A stretch of DNA of 64,000 nucleotides. It comes from Bactericera cockerelli (lineage: Eukaryota > Arthropoda > Insecta > Hemiptera > Triozidae). Shown here piece after piece: positions 13,521-25,682 of this stretch; the stretch's first letter is position 1, and each line of letters starts with the position of its first letter. The notes below the pieces were generated by a model. That model had not been told where the DNA came from and ran no database searches. It saw nothing but the letters and a program-made list of their open reading frames with translations. A program made the position numbers and the translations under genes. Where the stretch lies: positions 41,805,574 through 41,869,573 of the forward strand of contig CM044955.1 in NCBI GenBank assembly GCA_024516035.1. Direction: 5' to 3'.

Positions 13521-13671
13521 AATATCATTTTTTTTTTTTTTTTTTTTTTGAAGGCAGGAAAAAATCTTTTAAAGACACCCAGGTCATCCTGACTTGGGGT
13601 GTGGGATTTCCACCCACTAACATCCCACCTTCTCAAAGAGCTAACCGCACCTGGAACCGAAAAATATCATT
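13521..13671 (-). repeat. Poly(A)-tailed retroposon with 9-bp target duplication
   Basis: A T-run (13528-13549, the poly(A) tail of a minus-strand insert) is followed by about 110 bases of GC-richer sequence. The insert is bracketed by the direct repeat AATATCATT at 13521-13529 and 13663-13671. Tail plus target duplication indicates retroposition. The family is unknown, and other T-run-flanked segments at 61.6 and 62.85 kb may be similar. Confidence 0.65.
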
Positions 13672-15554
13672 ACTTCAAGTAGTTACAATATCATATCCAA
13701 ATTTATTTAGTCTTGTACCTATAACGTTTTCTTAATCGTATTTTTATTATTTGTAAATAATTAAATAATATGATAACCCCTGTCTGAAACATGAGAAAAA
13801 CTATCTCAAATTTAGTTCTGGAAAAAGAAAACGGTAGGTTTAATTCTCGCACCAGCTTTTTCTAGAATAATTCAACAGTCAATACAATCATTTTCATAGA
13901 TTACAATAGGTTTGCTTTGCAATAGATACACATTACACATGGGTAATGTAATATTTTTGGTCACAATAGATCTAAATAGAGGTCGGTGTGATAATTGGTC
14001 CTTCTTTTGTGGAACTCCAACCAGTCTAGAATAAAATGTAATATTAAAGAAAATACTAAAATGTACGTATCCAGATTTCCAGAATTACGATGAACTTGAC
14101 GCAATAGAGATTATTTTCACAAGAGAAGTTATTTTGCACATGAACAGAAATTCTTTATTTTGTTATTCGACACTGGGCTCAAAAAACGAAACTCAATTCC
14201 GGTTCGAGCCTGACCTACACAATGCGTTATCTCGTTAATCTACTACCTACCTATTCGGAAATTGATAGCTTGGAATTAATGCAAAGTAAAGCACATTCCT
14301 AGTGTCTCAACTATCTCATTGTGTCTTGATGAAGAAACCTAAGAGCTGGGGTGTCTAGGGATGAGCAAGCTAACTAATTACACTTGTAATTTTGATATAT
14401 CTTTCATATATAAAATGATTCGTTTGTGTGTGTGTGTGTGTTTAAAAACGCTATAAATCGAGAACCGCAAGTTGGGATTGAGCTGAAACTTTTTTAAAAA
14501 CTGATATTTATAAAATTTCACTCAGAACTCAAAGGAAAGCTAATGTGTACAGTACATAACTAGGTATATAGATTTTTTCAAGATTAAAAAAAAAAAAAAA
14601 TAGTCTTGTACGTCGATCACCAGATGGAAGGAATAATAATTCATAATAAAAAATAAAAAAAAAACATAATTTTTAAGGGTTCAAAATACTAAATATAAGA
14701 TTTTTCTCCGCAATTTGTTCAATCAATCAACCTATTGGTTTTCCTTCTCTAGGAGTAGCCGAAAAAATCCAGGAAAGAAGAGATCATCAATTCATCACTA
14801 TCACTTCGGGTGTCAGCTACAGTGCTACACTACTAGATGCTAAAATACCAATACCCGAATTCTGAACATGGCCATCTATGGAGTAGAATTAACAAGGAAC
14901 GAAAATAAATTGCACAGTTCAACAAAAAGAAAGTTTTCTTCTCCTTTATTTATTAGAAATTTTTATTCAAGATCGATACAATGCATGATGTGAAGAAAGT
15001 TCGACGATTTCAAATTTCAGGGATTCATAATGAGTATCATTACAAAATGAAAAATAACTCCCTCAAAATGAATAAAATTAAGAAATGGAAGATCTCATTG
15101 TTAAATAATGTAAACCTCTTCACACTATTGGCGGGTACTCTATTATATAATTTCAATACCCACCCACCCAATGTTGATTTAACGAGTAACCAACCAAGAA
15201 AATAAGAAATAAAACACACATTATAAACTAATAAACAACTCTGGAATGAGACACCAATAGGAATTCTTATCTTATGTGAACTTAAATTTAGTAAACTTAA
15301 ATGTAGATTTTTTATTATGTTGTTTTAGACTAACACTTAATACGCAAATCTCGTATACTTAAAAATTTCGGGTCTCGTAAAAAATATCTCATCAGCTTCA
15401 ATACCTATGTATCAGAGAATATTGGGAAATTTTTGTAGATTTGCTCATGACACTAGTTATATCAGAAAACATCGCAAAAATAATTCACATTGCCTATAAG
15501 ACTGAAAAATACTTTACAATGCATTTCTTCTTTCTTCTATCGTTGTAAAAATGC

Positions 15555-15593
<39 letters not shown>

Positions 15594-15831
15594 ACACGAG
15601 CAAAAATATTTACAAATTCTTTGGGCACAAAAATCTTTTAACATTTGTTCTCTTTTGTGTTCGCCAAGTTTCTCACCTTCCTACTCAAAAAGTATCTATT
15701 CCTCAGTATCAATTAAAATGATTTTTTTCTACTTTATATGATACTGTAAAGAGTCTAAGGTATAGAAATACATATTCACATTTTATCAGTAGAAGTTTTA
15801 AAAATATATTTTTTGCATCACTGTTAGAGAA
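13672..15831. other. Intergenic AT-rich DNA
   Basis: The stretch contains a short (TG)n tract near 14424-14441 and a poly(A) run at about 15559-15590. The reading frame 14981-15205 is lysine/asparagine-rich low-complexity translation without similarity to anything I recognise. No gene is called. Confidence 0.4.
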
Positions 15832-15834
15832 TAA

Positions 15835-15963
15835 GGGCGGAATTAATAGACGTTTTTGTAATACCTCTGTGGCGCTAAGTCACGGATTGCGTACTGTGTA
15901 AGATAGGGAAAACCGACACTTACCAACGACTTAAGTTATTGATGTTGTCTTTTAATTCCGCCC
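15835..15963 (+). mobile_element. 129-bp MITE, TAA target duplication, copy 1
   Basis: Terminal inverted repeats GGGCGGAATTAA / TTAATTCCGCCC enclose a 129-bp element flanked by TAA on both sides (15832-15834 and 15964-15966). An inverted relative of the same length lies at 26718-26846. A 3-bp TAA/TTA duplication is typical of PIF/Harbinger-derived MITEs. Confidence 0.75.
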
Positions 15964-16369
15964 TAAATGTCTTAATACGCTAGGCAACGCTGCTTTCTCC
16001 CGATAGCTCAGAAGTATAAATTTTATTTGCAAGTACAAAACTTTTTACGACGTTAAGGGTTGATGTTTAAAGCCAGAGGTTTCCTATGTAAAATATATTA
16101 CTCATGACTCATATCAAAGCCGTTCTCTAGATAATATAAAAAACGATTTCAGCACGCAATAAACTGCAGGGGAAAAATATTATTTACAAGCTCTGTAGGT
16201 ATTGTAAATAAGGTTAGGTAAATTTATTTCACTGTTGTGTTTGCCACATGGCCCAATCTTATTAGATAAATGGGATAGAGTCAGATATACCAGAAGCAAC
16301 AGTAGAAATAAACTAGGATAATAGACTTCTTATAAATGTCATCTTTTGTTCCAATGTTTGAAAAGCAAA

Positions 16370-17135
16370 ATTGACGGCGGATAAATACCGGGATCAAGAA
16401 GAAGTGACCGATGTAAAGCTGAATTAACAGCAGATAAATACTGGGATTAACAGTAGAAATAAATTAGGAATAACAGTAGACAGTAAATCAGGTCTTCATG
16501 TTGTTTCCCAGGTGTTTTCAATGCATTCGCATATTGGTTGATAAAAACGTGAAAGAGGCAGATAAATACCAGATGTCAACAGTAGAAATAAATCGGGATC
16601 ACTGAACGCTACAACGCGATATTAGAGGCAGATAAATACCGGAATTAACAGTAGAAAGTAAGTCAGGTCTTTCAAGCTGTTTCTCATACGTTTCCATTTT
16701 GTTTGATAAACGTGAAAGAGGCAGATAAATACCAGTTATCAACAGAAGAAATAAATTACGATCAGTGACCAATACATGACGGGACTACTAACGACACATA
16801 AATACCAGGATTAAAAGTACAAATAAATAAGGAATGACAATAGTAAGAAAATTAGGTGTTTTCCATGCTGTTTCCATTTTGTTTAGATACAACGCAGAAT
16901 TAACAGCAGATAAATACCGGTATTAAAAGTAGAAATAAATTAGGAATACCTGAAGACAGTAAATTAGGTCTCTCATGCTGTTTCCCAGCTGTTCTCGTTC
17001 AACTTTTTTGTTGTTGATAAACATGAAAGTGACAGATAAATAGGTCTCTCATGCTGTTTCCCAGCTGTTCTCGTTCCATTTTTTATATTTAAACATGAAA
17101 GTGACAGATAAATACCAGATATCGACAGTAGAAAT
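16370..17135. repeat. Degenerate minisatellite beyond the UBR7 stop codon
   Basis: Words such as GCAGATAAATACC, ACAGTAGAAATAAAT and GGTCTCTCATGCTGTTTCCC recur at irregular spacing. The array ends about 35 bp from the UBR7 stop codon, on its 3' side. In the UBR7 sense it would supply about 17 ATTTA pentamers. The nearest AATAAA in that sense is at 16228-16223, so the whole array could be inside the UBR7 3' UTR. Confidence 0.7.
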
Positions 17136-17169
17136 AAATGGGGACCAGTGACTGGTACAAGACGGGAGA

Positions 17170-20100
17170 CTAACGGCAGAACCCTGGAGGCCCCACATCC
17201 GGGTTGAGGCGGCGACGCTTGCAGTCGGTGAGGTTGGAGAAGAACTTGTGTATGTCCTCGGGCTTCACCACTTTCTTCTCCTCCCCGAACTGCCTCAGAT
17301 ACTCCACCAGCTTGCCCTTCATGTCGTTGTACTCTGAAACACAAGTGCGGCGTCGTCACTTCAGCGTTCTCATTTTTTACCGACCTCTTTTTTTAAAATA
17401 TATAATCAATGGATAGTTGCAGTTACATGATTATTTAAAAAAAAATATTTAGTTACATAACAACACTTAATCTATGCTACTAATGCTACTTAGTAGTTTT
17501 TTACATGTTTTCTTATATACTACGCTAGGTAAATCGAATGCTGTGGATCTTACATTATATGTTCTCATACAAGAAACTAAGGGTATAAACAGTATGATGG
17601 GGCCTATTATTTATTTCAAAGAAATCAGTATTATTGCTATACCTCGTGGTGGAAACTGGTACACGAAGTCTCATTCTTTCAACTAATCCTGGGCATTCTA
17701 ATATATTATGAAAGATGTTATATAAAAGTATCAACTGCTGGTAAGTGCGTCTACTTTCTAATGTTCCTAAGTTTAGATGCTCTTTTACCTCAGTAGCTGG
17801 ATCGATAAGGCGGCGGACTTGGTGGCCTGGAGGTCGGTGGTTCTAGTCTCGGTTTCACCGTAGATTTAGTAAAGCGAGTTTGAACAGTTTTGAATCACGA
17901 AATTGCTTAACACAAATATAATAACTTTCTTTCTTTCTATTTTTATTTTTGAAGATGCGTGTTTCATAGTCTTTTTTTATTTCGTAGCCATGAAACAGCC
18001 AGTTACTGTAGAAGCTTGTGGTCTGTGTTGAAGCTTGCCCATTCGGTAGTATGCCTCCCCTCTGGTATGGTGCTGGGCAACACGAGCGCACCGGAAGGTA
18101 TCCTTTATAAACAAGTGAAACCATTTTTTAAATAAAATTTTATTGTTGGCTTTGGGATTCGAACGCAGGACCTTGCGCATAGCAAGCAAGTACCTTACTA
18201 CTGAACTAATCGCGCGCTCTATAATAATAACAACAACTCATTATTGACAAGAATAACATTGACAAAGGGCGTGATTATTTCCTGAAACAATTTGTACCAG
18301 CAAACCCCTTTACACTTTACATAGCTTATAAAGAACTAGCGGGCTGTCCCCCGCTTTGCGGGCCGAGGCATGGCCGTGAAAGCAAAAAGTCCTTTTTCGC
18401 CAATGGCAGGTGTTGTAGTGGGATTTTGAAAAATCCCGTCTTATTGCACATCTAGACTATAAGACAAAGCTACCTACCAAATTTCAGCTTCCTAGGACTT
18501 ACCAGTTCGGAGAAACAGTGATGATCAGTCAGTCAGTCAGTCAGTGACTTTGACATTTATACAGGGTGGGGCAAAAGTCTGGAAACCCCTGAATAACTTT
18601 CGAATGACTTCTTCGGTAAAATTAAAATTTTGTACGGTAAACCGGTCTAATGAGACCTTCTTTCAGAGTGAGGTCGATTTTTGTTACCGGCCCCCATGTC
18701 GGGGCCAGGGGGGCCAACTTTATTTTTTTAAATACGAACCCCCACCTTGCGATACATTTTTGAAAAGGTCTTTAAAAAAGAAATACATTTGTGCAAGTTT
18801 CATTTTTTTAATATAAACTGTTTGCAAATGGCGTCCAACTTTGTGTATGCAGTAAAGTCTGGAAACCCCTGAATATCTTTCGAAAGGGCTTTCTCAGTAA
18901 ATTTAAAATTGTGTACGGTAATCCTTGGTAATTAGACCTTATATTAAAATGGGACCGATTTTTTTTTATCGGCCCACATGTTGGGGCCAGGGAGCCCAAC
19001 TTCATTTTTTGAAATACGAAACCCCACCTTGCGATACATTTTTGGAAAGGTCTAATTACCCCGGCTTACAGTGCACTATTTTAAATTTACTGAGAAAGCC
19101 CTTTCAAAAGATATTCAGGGGTTTCCAGACTTTACTGCATACACAAAGTTGGACACCATTTGCAAACAGTTAATATTAAAGAAATAAAATTTGCACCAAT
19201 GTATTTCTAATTTAAAGACCTTTTCAAAAATGTATCGCAAGGTGGGGGTTCGTATTTAAAAAACACTGCCAATTATGGACACAATACTTCCTCGTGATTG
19301 TTTCACATTGTGTACACGTGCGAATTTTGAGTTTTTATACTAAATTACTTGTATCTCCGAAACGGCTGAACCGATTTTCTTCAAATTTGTTTTATATGGT
19401 AGAAAACTGTTTTTTCTACATTCTAGATTCTACAAAAAATTCTGTATCGGCAAGTCGTGGTTCTTATTTTTTGACTTTATTGTCCAAAATTTCGGATTTT
19501 CTTATATATGAGAGTCAAATTATAATTAATTAAAAAGAAAATATAAAAAGCCTGTGTAAAACAATAATATGCATATACATACAAAATTTCATCAAAATCG
19601 GGTGTACCGTTCACGAGATATAGGCATTTAAGTAAAAGGTTAGTGGTCAGGCGCATGGTCTCTTTCACCCAGAGCTGCTAGTACGAATTCGATGAATTTA
19701 AAATGGGACCATCTACAGAATGTCTCCTAGATGTGTACAAAATTTCATCAAAATCGGTCGAGTAGTTTCCGAGATTTGCGCGTTACAAGGAATCAGACCG
19801 ACAGACAGACAGACAGACAGACAGACCGACAGACGGACACAAAACCAAATTTGCTCAGGAGGTTATGAAACGTCCAGAAATATGAAAAAAATTGAAATCG
19901 GAGCAAAAAAAATATTTTTTTTTTACAAAAACGAACACAATACTTCCGATTTCTAATATTAGAAATTTTTCGGAAGTAAAAATGAAGTTGCCCCCCCTGG
20001 CCCCGACATGGGGGCCGGTAACAAAAATCGCCCTTACTCTAAAAGAGGGTCTTATTAGCCCGGTTCACCTTATAAAACTTTAATTTTACCAAAGAAGCCA

Positions 20101-23100
20101 TTCCAAAGTTATTCAGGGGTTTCCAGACTTTTGCCCCACCCTGTATATTAAGATACCCAAGTTTTCGCGATGATTGATCGAAACATATAAAAATGCAGTT
20201 TAGGACGACCAAACATTTTGAGCCAGTGTCGATGGTGCGTTGAATTTCCTACCAAAGTTCAAGTCATTGTGTATAACCGTTTTGGAGATCAGCTGATCAT
20301 GAGTCAAATAATGTAAATAGATTTTGTAAATAGATCACAAAACAAGGTGCCTGGTTCTCCAGGTACCTTAGTGTGATAGTATAAGTGCACACTCATATTA
20401 TTTTATTTTATTAAATTTAAATACTTTGTTATTTATTATGTTATTGTTATCCTAAAAATTGCAATGAAATTATGTACAAATAAAGCACAATTCTTGTTAA
20501 AAAAAAAATATTACCGGATATGATTTCCACTTGCTGAACCCTGTCCAGAGTGGAGAGGAAGGCCAGGTCAGCATCCGGGTTGGGAGGCTGTGTGGATGCG
20601 ATACTATTCTTCTCATACACCTCCACCATGTCACTCAGATCCGTGATGAACGCAATCTTGTGCTCTTTGTAGTAGGCCTATGAAATAAAAAAAGGTACAA
20701 AATGTTTAAACATCAACCTCACCCAATTTTTTTTCTTTCCAAAGAAGGGTTGGGTGGAAGAGATTGCCACAGGCAATAACCCCGCCCTTCAGGTAGGACA
20801 TTATTGTTATTTTCTTTTTTACTTATTTATTTTGTCATTTGTTTGTTTGTTTTTTTTTTTTTCTTAATTTTATACTGTTACCATTTGTACTTTGTCCTCC
20901 TAATAAAGCTTTAAAAAAAAAAAGATTCAGAGTATTTCTATTCATTCAAAGATTCAGACCATATTAATACTTGATGTATGTATACACCACCTGGCACGTT
21001 GGATAAAACAGTCTTCATCGGATTATTGAAGTCAAGTAACATTAACACATAGACAACCGGCACGTTTTTAGTAAGTTCTCCCGTGGGACCGGCGATGTTT
21101 GGGCTATTCACAGGCGTAGTACATGCGTGTACCACCGGTGGTACACCCGGTCCATTCCGTACAGACACGCGTGTACCACCGGTGGTACACCCGGTCGTTC
21201 AAGTGTTAAGTGAGGTCAGGTCCTGCTGGGTGACCCCTCAAATTCAAAATCTTGTGATGCTGACTATTTCCGGCCTAAATTAGGCTATGTGAATTTAGTG
21301 TGGGTAGCTTGTTAGTGAGTTTCCAGCGAATTGAGGGTAAAACATTCAATTCCAAAAGAAACAATCAAAAACATTTAGTGGAGAAAATTTCTTTTGACAG
21401 AATTAGCTTACCAAACATTTCTCACAGGAGCACAGCTGGGCCCGCCATCCCTCCTCCCAGAACAAAGCTCCTGTCACAGGAGTGCAGACAGACAAGTCCT
21501 TGTCCTTGATAACACATTCTGAACAGTGGACGGATAAAGAAAATACAAGATAAATTAGTCACACAGTTGGCATGATTTCTAAACAATAATGTCAAAACTA
21601 TTAAGCCAGTCCTAATTGAACACACACCACACATAATTATGTGTATTACTGTAGTATCCATTCATATGAAAAACACATTTTTCAATTTGTTCCTCGCAAT
21701 ATGAACACAGCACACCTACACAACTTGTTATTTGCATGAGCTGGGTTCAACTTGTGACATGACATTAGGATGAAATACCTTTATTTCTAAAAGTTTCGTG
21801 TTTAGAATAAAAGAAAAGAAAAAAATACCTTATCCAAAGCTGTCTTTTATAGAATGAAAACACTTGAGAAAAATATCTACTGACTGCTGGTGTAATTGAG
21901 CTTAGTATTTTTTGTCAATAATAAAGTAAACCATTTTTTAAATTTTACCTTTTGGTTTTACAGTCTCTATATCCACATCTGATTCAGTATTTTTATCATT
22001 CTTATCACAAACAACTGGAGATTGAAGTTCAACTTCTTTGGGGATTTCATTGGTTTTAGGAGCTTCTTCTGGAACATTTGGTTTTGGAATCACTACTGCT
22101 TCATTTTCTGACTTGAGGTTAGCAGTTGTATCATTAGTTTCTAGATTTTGATTCTCAGTGGCAGTTCCTTGGGTTTCATTTTCTGCTTTGCTTTCATCAG
22201 CCTCAGAATCAACAGTTATGGATGATTTGACTTCTAGAGTTGATTCTTTCTTGCTTTCATCTTTTTCAGTCTCTTCTTTAACTGGAAATAAATTTATTTG
22301 GTATGGTTAAATGTGATTTCAGAAGTAACAGTTTCACCTATTTATTGAAAATTATATATGATATGTACACACACTTTTAATTGAGTAGAGAAAGGGCTCC
22401 TGCAGTCACCCACCAAGTGTAAACCTAGAAATTTAAATCACACAAGAACTGGTGTAATTAATGTATCAAGGATGCTGCTTTATAATAGTTTTATTGAATT
22501 TGAGAGACAGCAATGACTTTGATTAAAATTATTTACAGTAAAACATAATATCTCACCCAAGAGATGAGGGTAGAGGATCAGCACTGGATGCTTGTTCACA
22601 CAAGCAGCACAGGTCATTTCAGAGTATTCCTCATCATCTGGCAGTGTTTGGACGCCCAAGTGACCTGCATGGTACCAGTCCTCGCACAGGGCACACTGGA
22701 TCATTTCATCTGTATTCTCTTCATCTGGATACGGCCGAGAGCAGGTGCAGTATTTTCCTTTGAAGTTCTGATTGTACTCATTGAGAGTGTTCACTGGGTC
22801 TTTACTCTGAAAGCGGGAAAATGTTTTTATTTAAGCATTTAGTATATCCCATTCTTATTGATATGCTGAGAAAACTAAAAGGCTTCATAGGATAACTAGA
22901 ATTTTACTTTCCTTATCCTATAGTAAGGAAAGTATTTGTATTCGTCGAAAATTTGACCTACCCAGTTTTTCACATTTCTGGACGAATTATAGCCGCAGGA
23001 TACCAAAAAAGTTGTTTTCAGCCATTGGTCCGTGCGTCTGTCTGTCTGTGTGTAAACAGGATATCTCGAGAACGGTAAGAGCTAGAGACTTGAAACTTTT

Positions 23101-25653
23101 GGTTGCAATCGGCCGCAGACTGCGGCCGCAGGACCGCAAATATTGGCCGCAAGTGCCGCTTCTTTGAATTGGTTAAAGATACAAAAAAATATTAGAGAAC
23201 AATTATGTCTTAGATTAAAAAAATAATAGGGGTCTCTTCTGATCATTTTTTTGATATCTTGAACTTTTTGGACCTCGGCCCCACTTTACCGGTATTTTGG
23301 GGGGGACCCGCTTTGATTAACTTTTTTATTATTTATCGTAGATGGGGGTTGTGACATATCAAATCCAATGATTTTGGGGTGCTGATTACGAATTTGATAT
23401 TGATTTTTAGCTAAATGTTACCTTTGAGTCACCAGTGGCTTTTGGTCCTGTTCCAATTCCTTATAATTATGATAAGGAAAGTCGTGTGATGTTTACACCA
23501 GATTTTTTAAATTGTAGAGCAATGAGAACACCAGTTCATTATTAGTTGGATCACCTTCAGTATCTTTTTTTCTTCCAAAAACATAGCATTTGTTGTTAGA
23601 TTACCTACAAAAATTTAAACTTATTGCAAATTGCAACTTACAGGTTCCAAGCTGCATTTTTTGTCACCAAACTTGGAATTACCACAGTCACATTTGAAGT
23701 TCCTGTAATCAATGAAAAAAATATCATAAAACAGTTTGCCAATTTGATAACCAAAGATCAAATATCATCACTACCAGACACATTATGTAGGTACCTATAT
23801 TTAAATACAGAAAATTATAGTGTTGTATAAGCAACATAAAAAGTTCATAGTTTTTATCTCTTATTGGCCAAACAGCTTCTCTGGCATTTCCCATCATATC
23901 TAAGCTTAGTGAGGTTAATGTGGGTAGCTGGTGCCTAATGCAGTGTTAATTGTAAGGGTTTCACTGATAAAAACCCTGCAACCAGGTCCAATAATATTAA
24001 AAGTGTGTGCATGCCTAGCATGCTTCTCACTTGGAATCATTAAAAGAAAAACGAAAAATTGTCACTCTAATATTATGTAAGTTGATTATTTCATGTACAC
24101 TTTATAGCCATATTTTTTTTTTTTTTTTTTTGTAACCAAAGTGGATGCAACTGGAATAAAATGAAAAAACTGGAAGCAAGTCATTTTTCTTTTGGAAGAG
24201 GAAAAATCTTTTTCCAGTTTGGTAAACCAAACTGGAATTTTATAGGTTAAGTCCATTGTTTATCTTTAAAAGTACCAAAACGCATTTTCCTTTCACAAAT
24301 AGTGGGGAAACTAAATTGGAAATATTTGGAATAAAATGGAAATACTTGGAAATATCAAACCTGGAGAAAAAAATTATCCAATAGAAAAATACCCCTAGTG
24401 TTAGACAATTGTTAACTTTCAAAAGTATTCATATTATAATCATATGATTGATAAACACACTAACAGCACTAATCAGCTAATTACCACTAGTCCAAATTTT
24501 ATCACTTGGTTTTACTTGACAAATAATAATTTCATATGAACAATACTGCCTATTAAACACCCTAGCCAATCAAAAAGAGGTGTGGAAGATACAGGACAAA
24601 CCTTTTAGTATAGAGTTCAACAATAGAGTGGCCTTCATGGCAATGATAGTTGCATGCTAGACAGAACCCTGCAGGATCACAGATATCAGGTGTGCATGTC
24701 AAGCATGCATACAATGCTTGTCTTTTCACATAGCCCTGTAAGTGAGCAATAACATTAAAATAGGTAAGAACAGTCAAATAGTAAAATGGGATTTTTAAGT
24801 CATTTAATTTGTGAAACTTTTTGTTTTTCAAGACTAAATCATTTTACACATTTTTTTTTCTTTTCTTTTTTAAGATGAGTGTTGAGACCACAGCCTTTTA
24901 GATTTGGTTGTCATGAAACAGTAGTTTCTGTTGTTGTTGTTGTAGCCAACTTGGCTACAGCTGGAGGGGTGAGTGATAGTCTCCAACCACCTTTATTTCA
25001 ATGTTGGCTTGTCTTGAACCACATATTTCTATCAATCATCATGACTTGGGCTTTTCTTTATAAGCCATTAAACCCTCAGGAAACTGCAAGCTAGCCTGGT
25101 TTTTAAGGGTTAGCTAGTCTGTTCTCTGTTTATAGTGCTCTAGCAAGACACTGGTCTTCTCCCTGTTTAACATCTTCCAGGCACACAGTAGCTTTTGGTC
25201 CATGTTGTTGTTTACCAATCCTGTAGTATACCACTTCTCTGATGGGTGAGTAGTGACACCATACTTCCCATTTAGGAGCTGGGTCAACAAGAGCTTCTTG
25301 GAAGGTATTCCTTACAAACAACTGTAACCAAATTATTAAAAGGTACAATTTTTTGTCTGTTCTTGGGTTTGAACCCAGGACCTTCCTGAGATCAAATATT
25401 AGCAAATATCTTACCTCGGAAAGATTCATAAAAAACAATTCAGGAATGGTCCATAAATAATAACAGGATGGACTTGATTTTTAAAAGAATTGGTTGTTTA
25501 AGGATAACAATCAAATACCTGTGAATAAGTACAATTTTTGTCATCAGCAGCACCTAGAACAGCCACTGCACTCTCTTCTAAATGATCTTGCAGGGCCAAC
25601 ACATCGCCAAGGGTCACAGTTCCTTCTTCTTCAGACATTGTTGATGGGTCCAT
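17170..25653 (-). CDS. UBR7: UBR7, putative E3 ubiquitin ligase (UBR box + PHD finger), complete
   Basis: Eight coding exons join in phase: 25653-25519, 24735-24602, 23702-23642, 22806-22557, 22281-21949, 21518-21412, 20677-20515 and 17333-17170. They give 448 aa; human UBR7 is about 425. The UBR box (aa about 41-110) contains KRQALYAC and FKCDCGNSKF. The PHD-type finger (aa 111-193) has C130-x-C132, C148-x2-C151, H156, H159, C176-x2-C179. Residues about 194-304 are an acidic low-complexity linker encoded by one exon. The C-terminal family block includes QLCSCEKC and LDRVQQVEI and ends in a CKRRR basic patch. UBR-box proteins recognise N-degrons, and human UBR7 has been linked to histone H2B ubiquitination. 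An alternative start is Met6 (25638). The gene is divergent from AMFR. Confidence 0.93.
17790..17900 (+). repeat. tRNA-derived SINE family 2 fragment
   Basis: The segment starts TACCTCAGTAGCTGGATCGA, carries GGTCGGTGGTTCTAGTC at the B-box position and GATTTAGTAAAGCGAGTTTG downstream. A related copy on the other strand is at about 47360-47462. It lies in UBR7 intron 7. Confidence 0.6.
17940..18222 (-). repeat. tRNA-derived SINE family 3, full-length copy
   Basis: On the minus strand a tRNA-like head (GCGATTAGTTCAGTAG; GCGTTCGAATCCC) is followed by a body with AAGGATACCTTCCGGTGCGC and a TTTCATGGCTACG 3' block. Copies occur at 32.86 kb (plus) and 25.15 kb (minus), with a fragment at 39.35 kb. 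It lies in UBR7 intron 7. Confidence 0.8.
18320..18545 (+). repeat. Interspersed repeat with CCCCGCTTTGCGGG and CAGT tail
   Basis: This segment begins with a GC-rich hairpin (GTCCCCCGCTTTGCGGGCC), has ACCAAATTTCAGCTTCCTAGG, and ends in (TCAG)n repeats. The layout resembles a very widespread insect repeat whose 3' part ends in tetranucleotide repeats. A faint relative of its head occurs near 32270-32300. It stops 16 bp before the foldback element at 18562. Confidence 0.5.
18562..20143. mobile_element. Tc1/mariner-like foldback element, copy 1 (interrupted)
   Basis: Both ends read CAGGGTGGGGCAAAAGTCTG in inverted orientation and are flanked by TA (18560-18561 and 20144-20145), the Tc1/mariner-type duplication. 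Long arms make most of the element palindromic, and internal modules are themselves duplicated. It carries no transposase. Element A (19264-19977) is nested inside; without it the length is about 868 bp, against 864 bp for the copy at 51049-51912. It lies in UBR7 intron 7. Confidence 0.85.
19264..19977 (-). mobile_element. Element A, copy 2, nested inside the foldback element
   Basis: The 714-bp segment is the reverse complement of 7888-8597 with few differences, from CACTGCCAATTATGG to the hairpin TTTCTAATATTAGAAA and CGGAAGT. The empty site is seen in the paralogous foldback near 51745 (TTTAAAAAAATGAAG), which places the junctions within an A-run. Confidence 0.85.
20744..20922 (+). repeat. 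LINE 3' tail family, copy 2
   Basis: It has the same start (GGGTTGGGTGGAAGAGAT), GGCAATAACCCCGCCCTTCAG block and AATAAAGCTT-A(n) end as copy 1. It sits in UBR7 intron 6, antisense to the gene and about 67 bp upstream (UBR7 sense) of the exon 7 acceptor. Confidence 0.7.
21127..21196. repeat. Tandem pair of 20-bp perfect palindromes
   Basis: GTGTACCACCGGTGGTACAC occurs at 21127-21146 and 21171-21190, each followed by CCGGTC, a 44-bp step. Each is self-complementary. The pair abuts a diverged 5S-derived SINE copy in UBR7 intron 6. Confidence 0.85.
21215..21320 (+). repeat. Diverged 5S-rRNA-derived SINE fragment
   Basis: The fragment shows TGGGTGACCCCTCAAATTCA, TTGTGATGCTGAC, then a body GTGGGTAGC...GTGAGTTTCC...GAGGGTAAAAC. 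This matches the order seen in the better-preserved copy at 59265-59651. The 5' half is not recognisable. Confidence 0.55.
22917..23500 (+). mobile_element. Interspersed element B with TAAGGAAAG hairpin ends
   Basis: It begins TTTCCTTATCCTATAGTAAGGAAAGTATTTGTATTCG and ends near TTCCTTATAATTATGATAAGGAAAG: each end is a short hairpin of the same sequence. After the first hairpin the order (GGAAAGTATTTGTATTCG, then CATTTCTGGACG, then TCTG repeats) parallels element A at 7.9 kb. It lies in UBR7 intron 3. No coding capacity was recognised. Confidence 0.55.
24930..25148 (+). repeat. About 210-bp repeat family C, copy 1
   Basis: It contains ACCACATATTTCTA, TATAAGCCATTAAACCCT, AACTGCAAGCTAG and GTCTGTTCTCTGTTTA in this order. 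The same series occurs at 44880-45125, and part of it on the opposite strand at about 54390-54500. It lies in UBR7 intron 1. The class is unknown. Confidence 0.65.
25150..25420 (-). repeat. tRNA-derived SINE family 3, diverged copy
   Basis: Minus-strand sequence retains CCTGGGTTCAAACCC (B box), AAGGAATACCTTCC, TTGACCCAGCTCCTAAATGG and CCCATCAGAGAAGTGG. The A-box half is degraded. It lies in UBR7 intron 1. Confidence 0.65.
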
Positions 25654-25682
25654 TGAGATGGCTGTAGATGTTAATAGAAGTA

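Noticed and set aside
18925..19173. Frame shared with 51301-51660
   Set aside because: It is the palindromic interior of the Tc1/mariner-like foldback, open on both strands, with no protein similarity.
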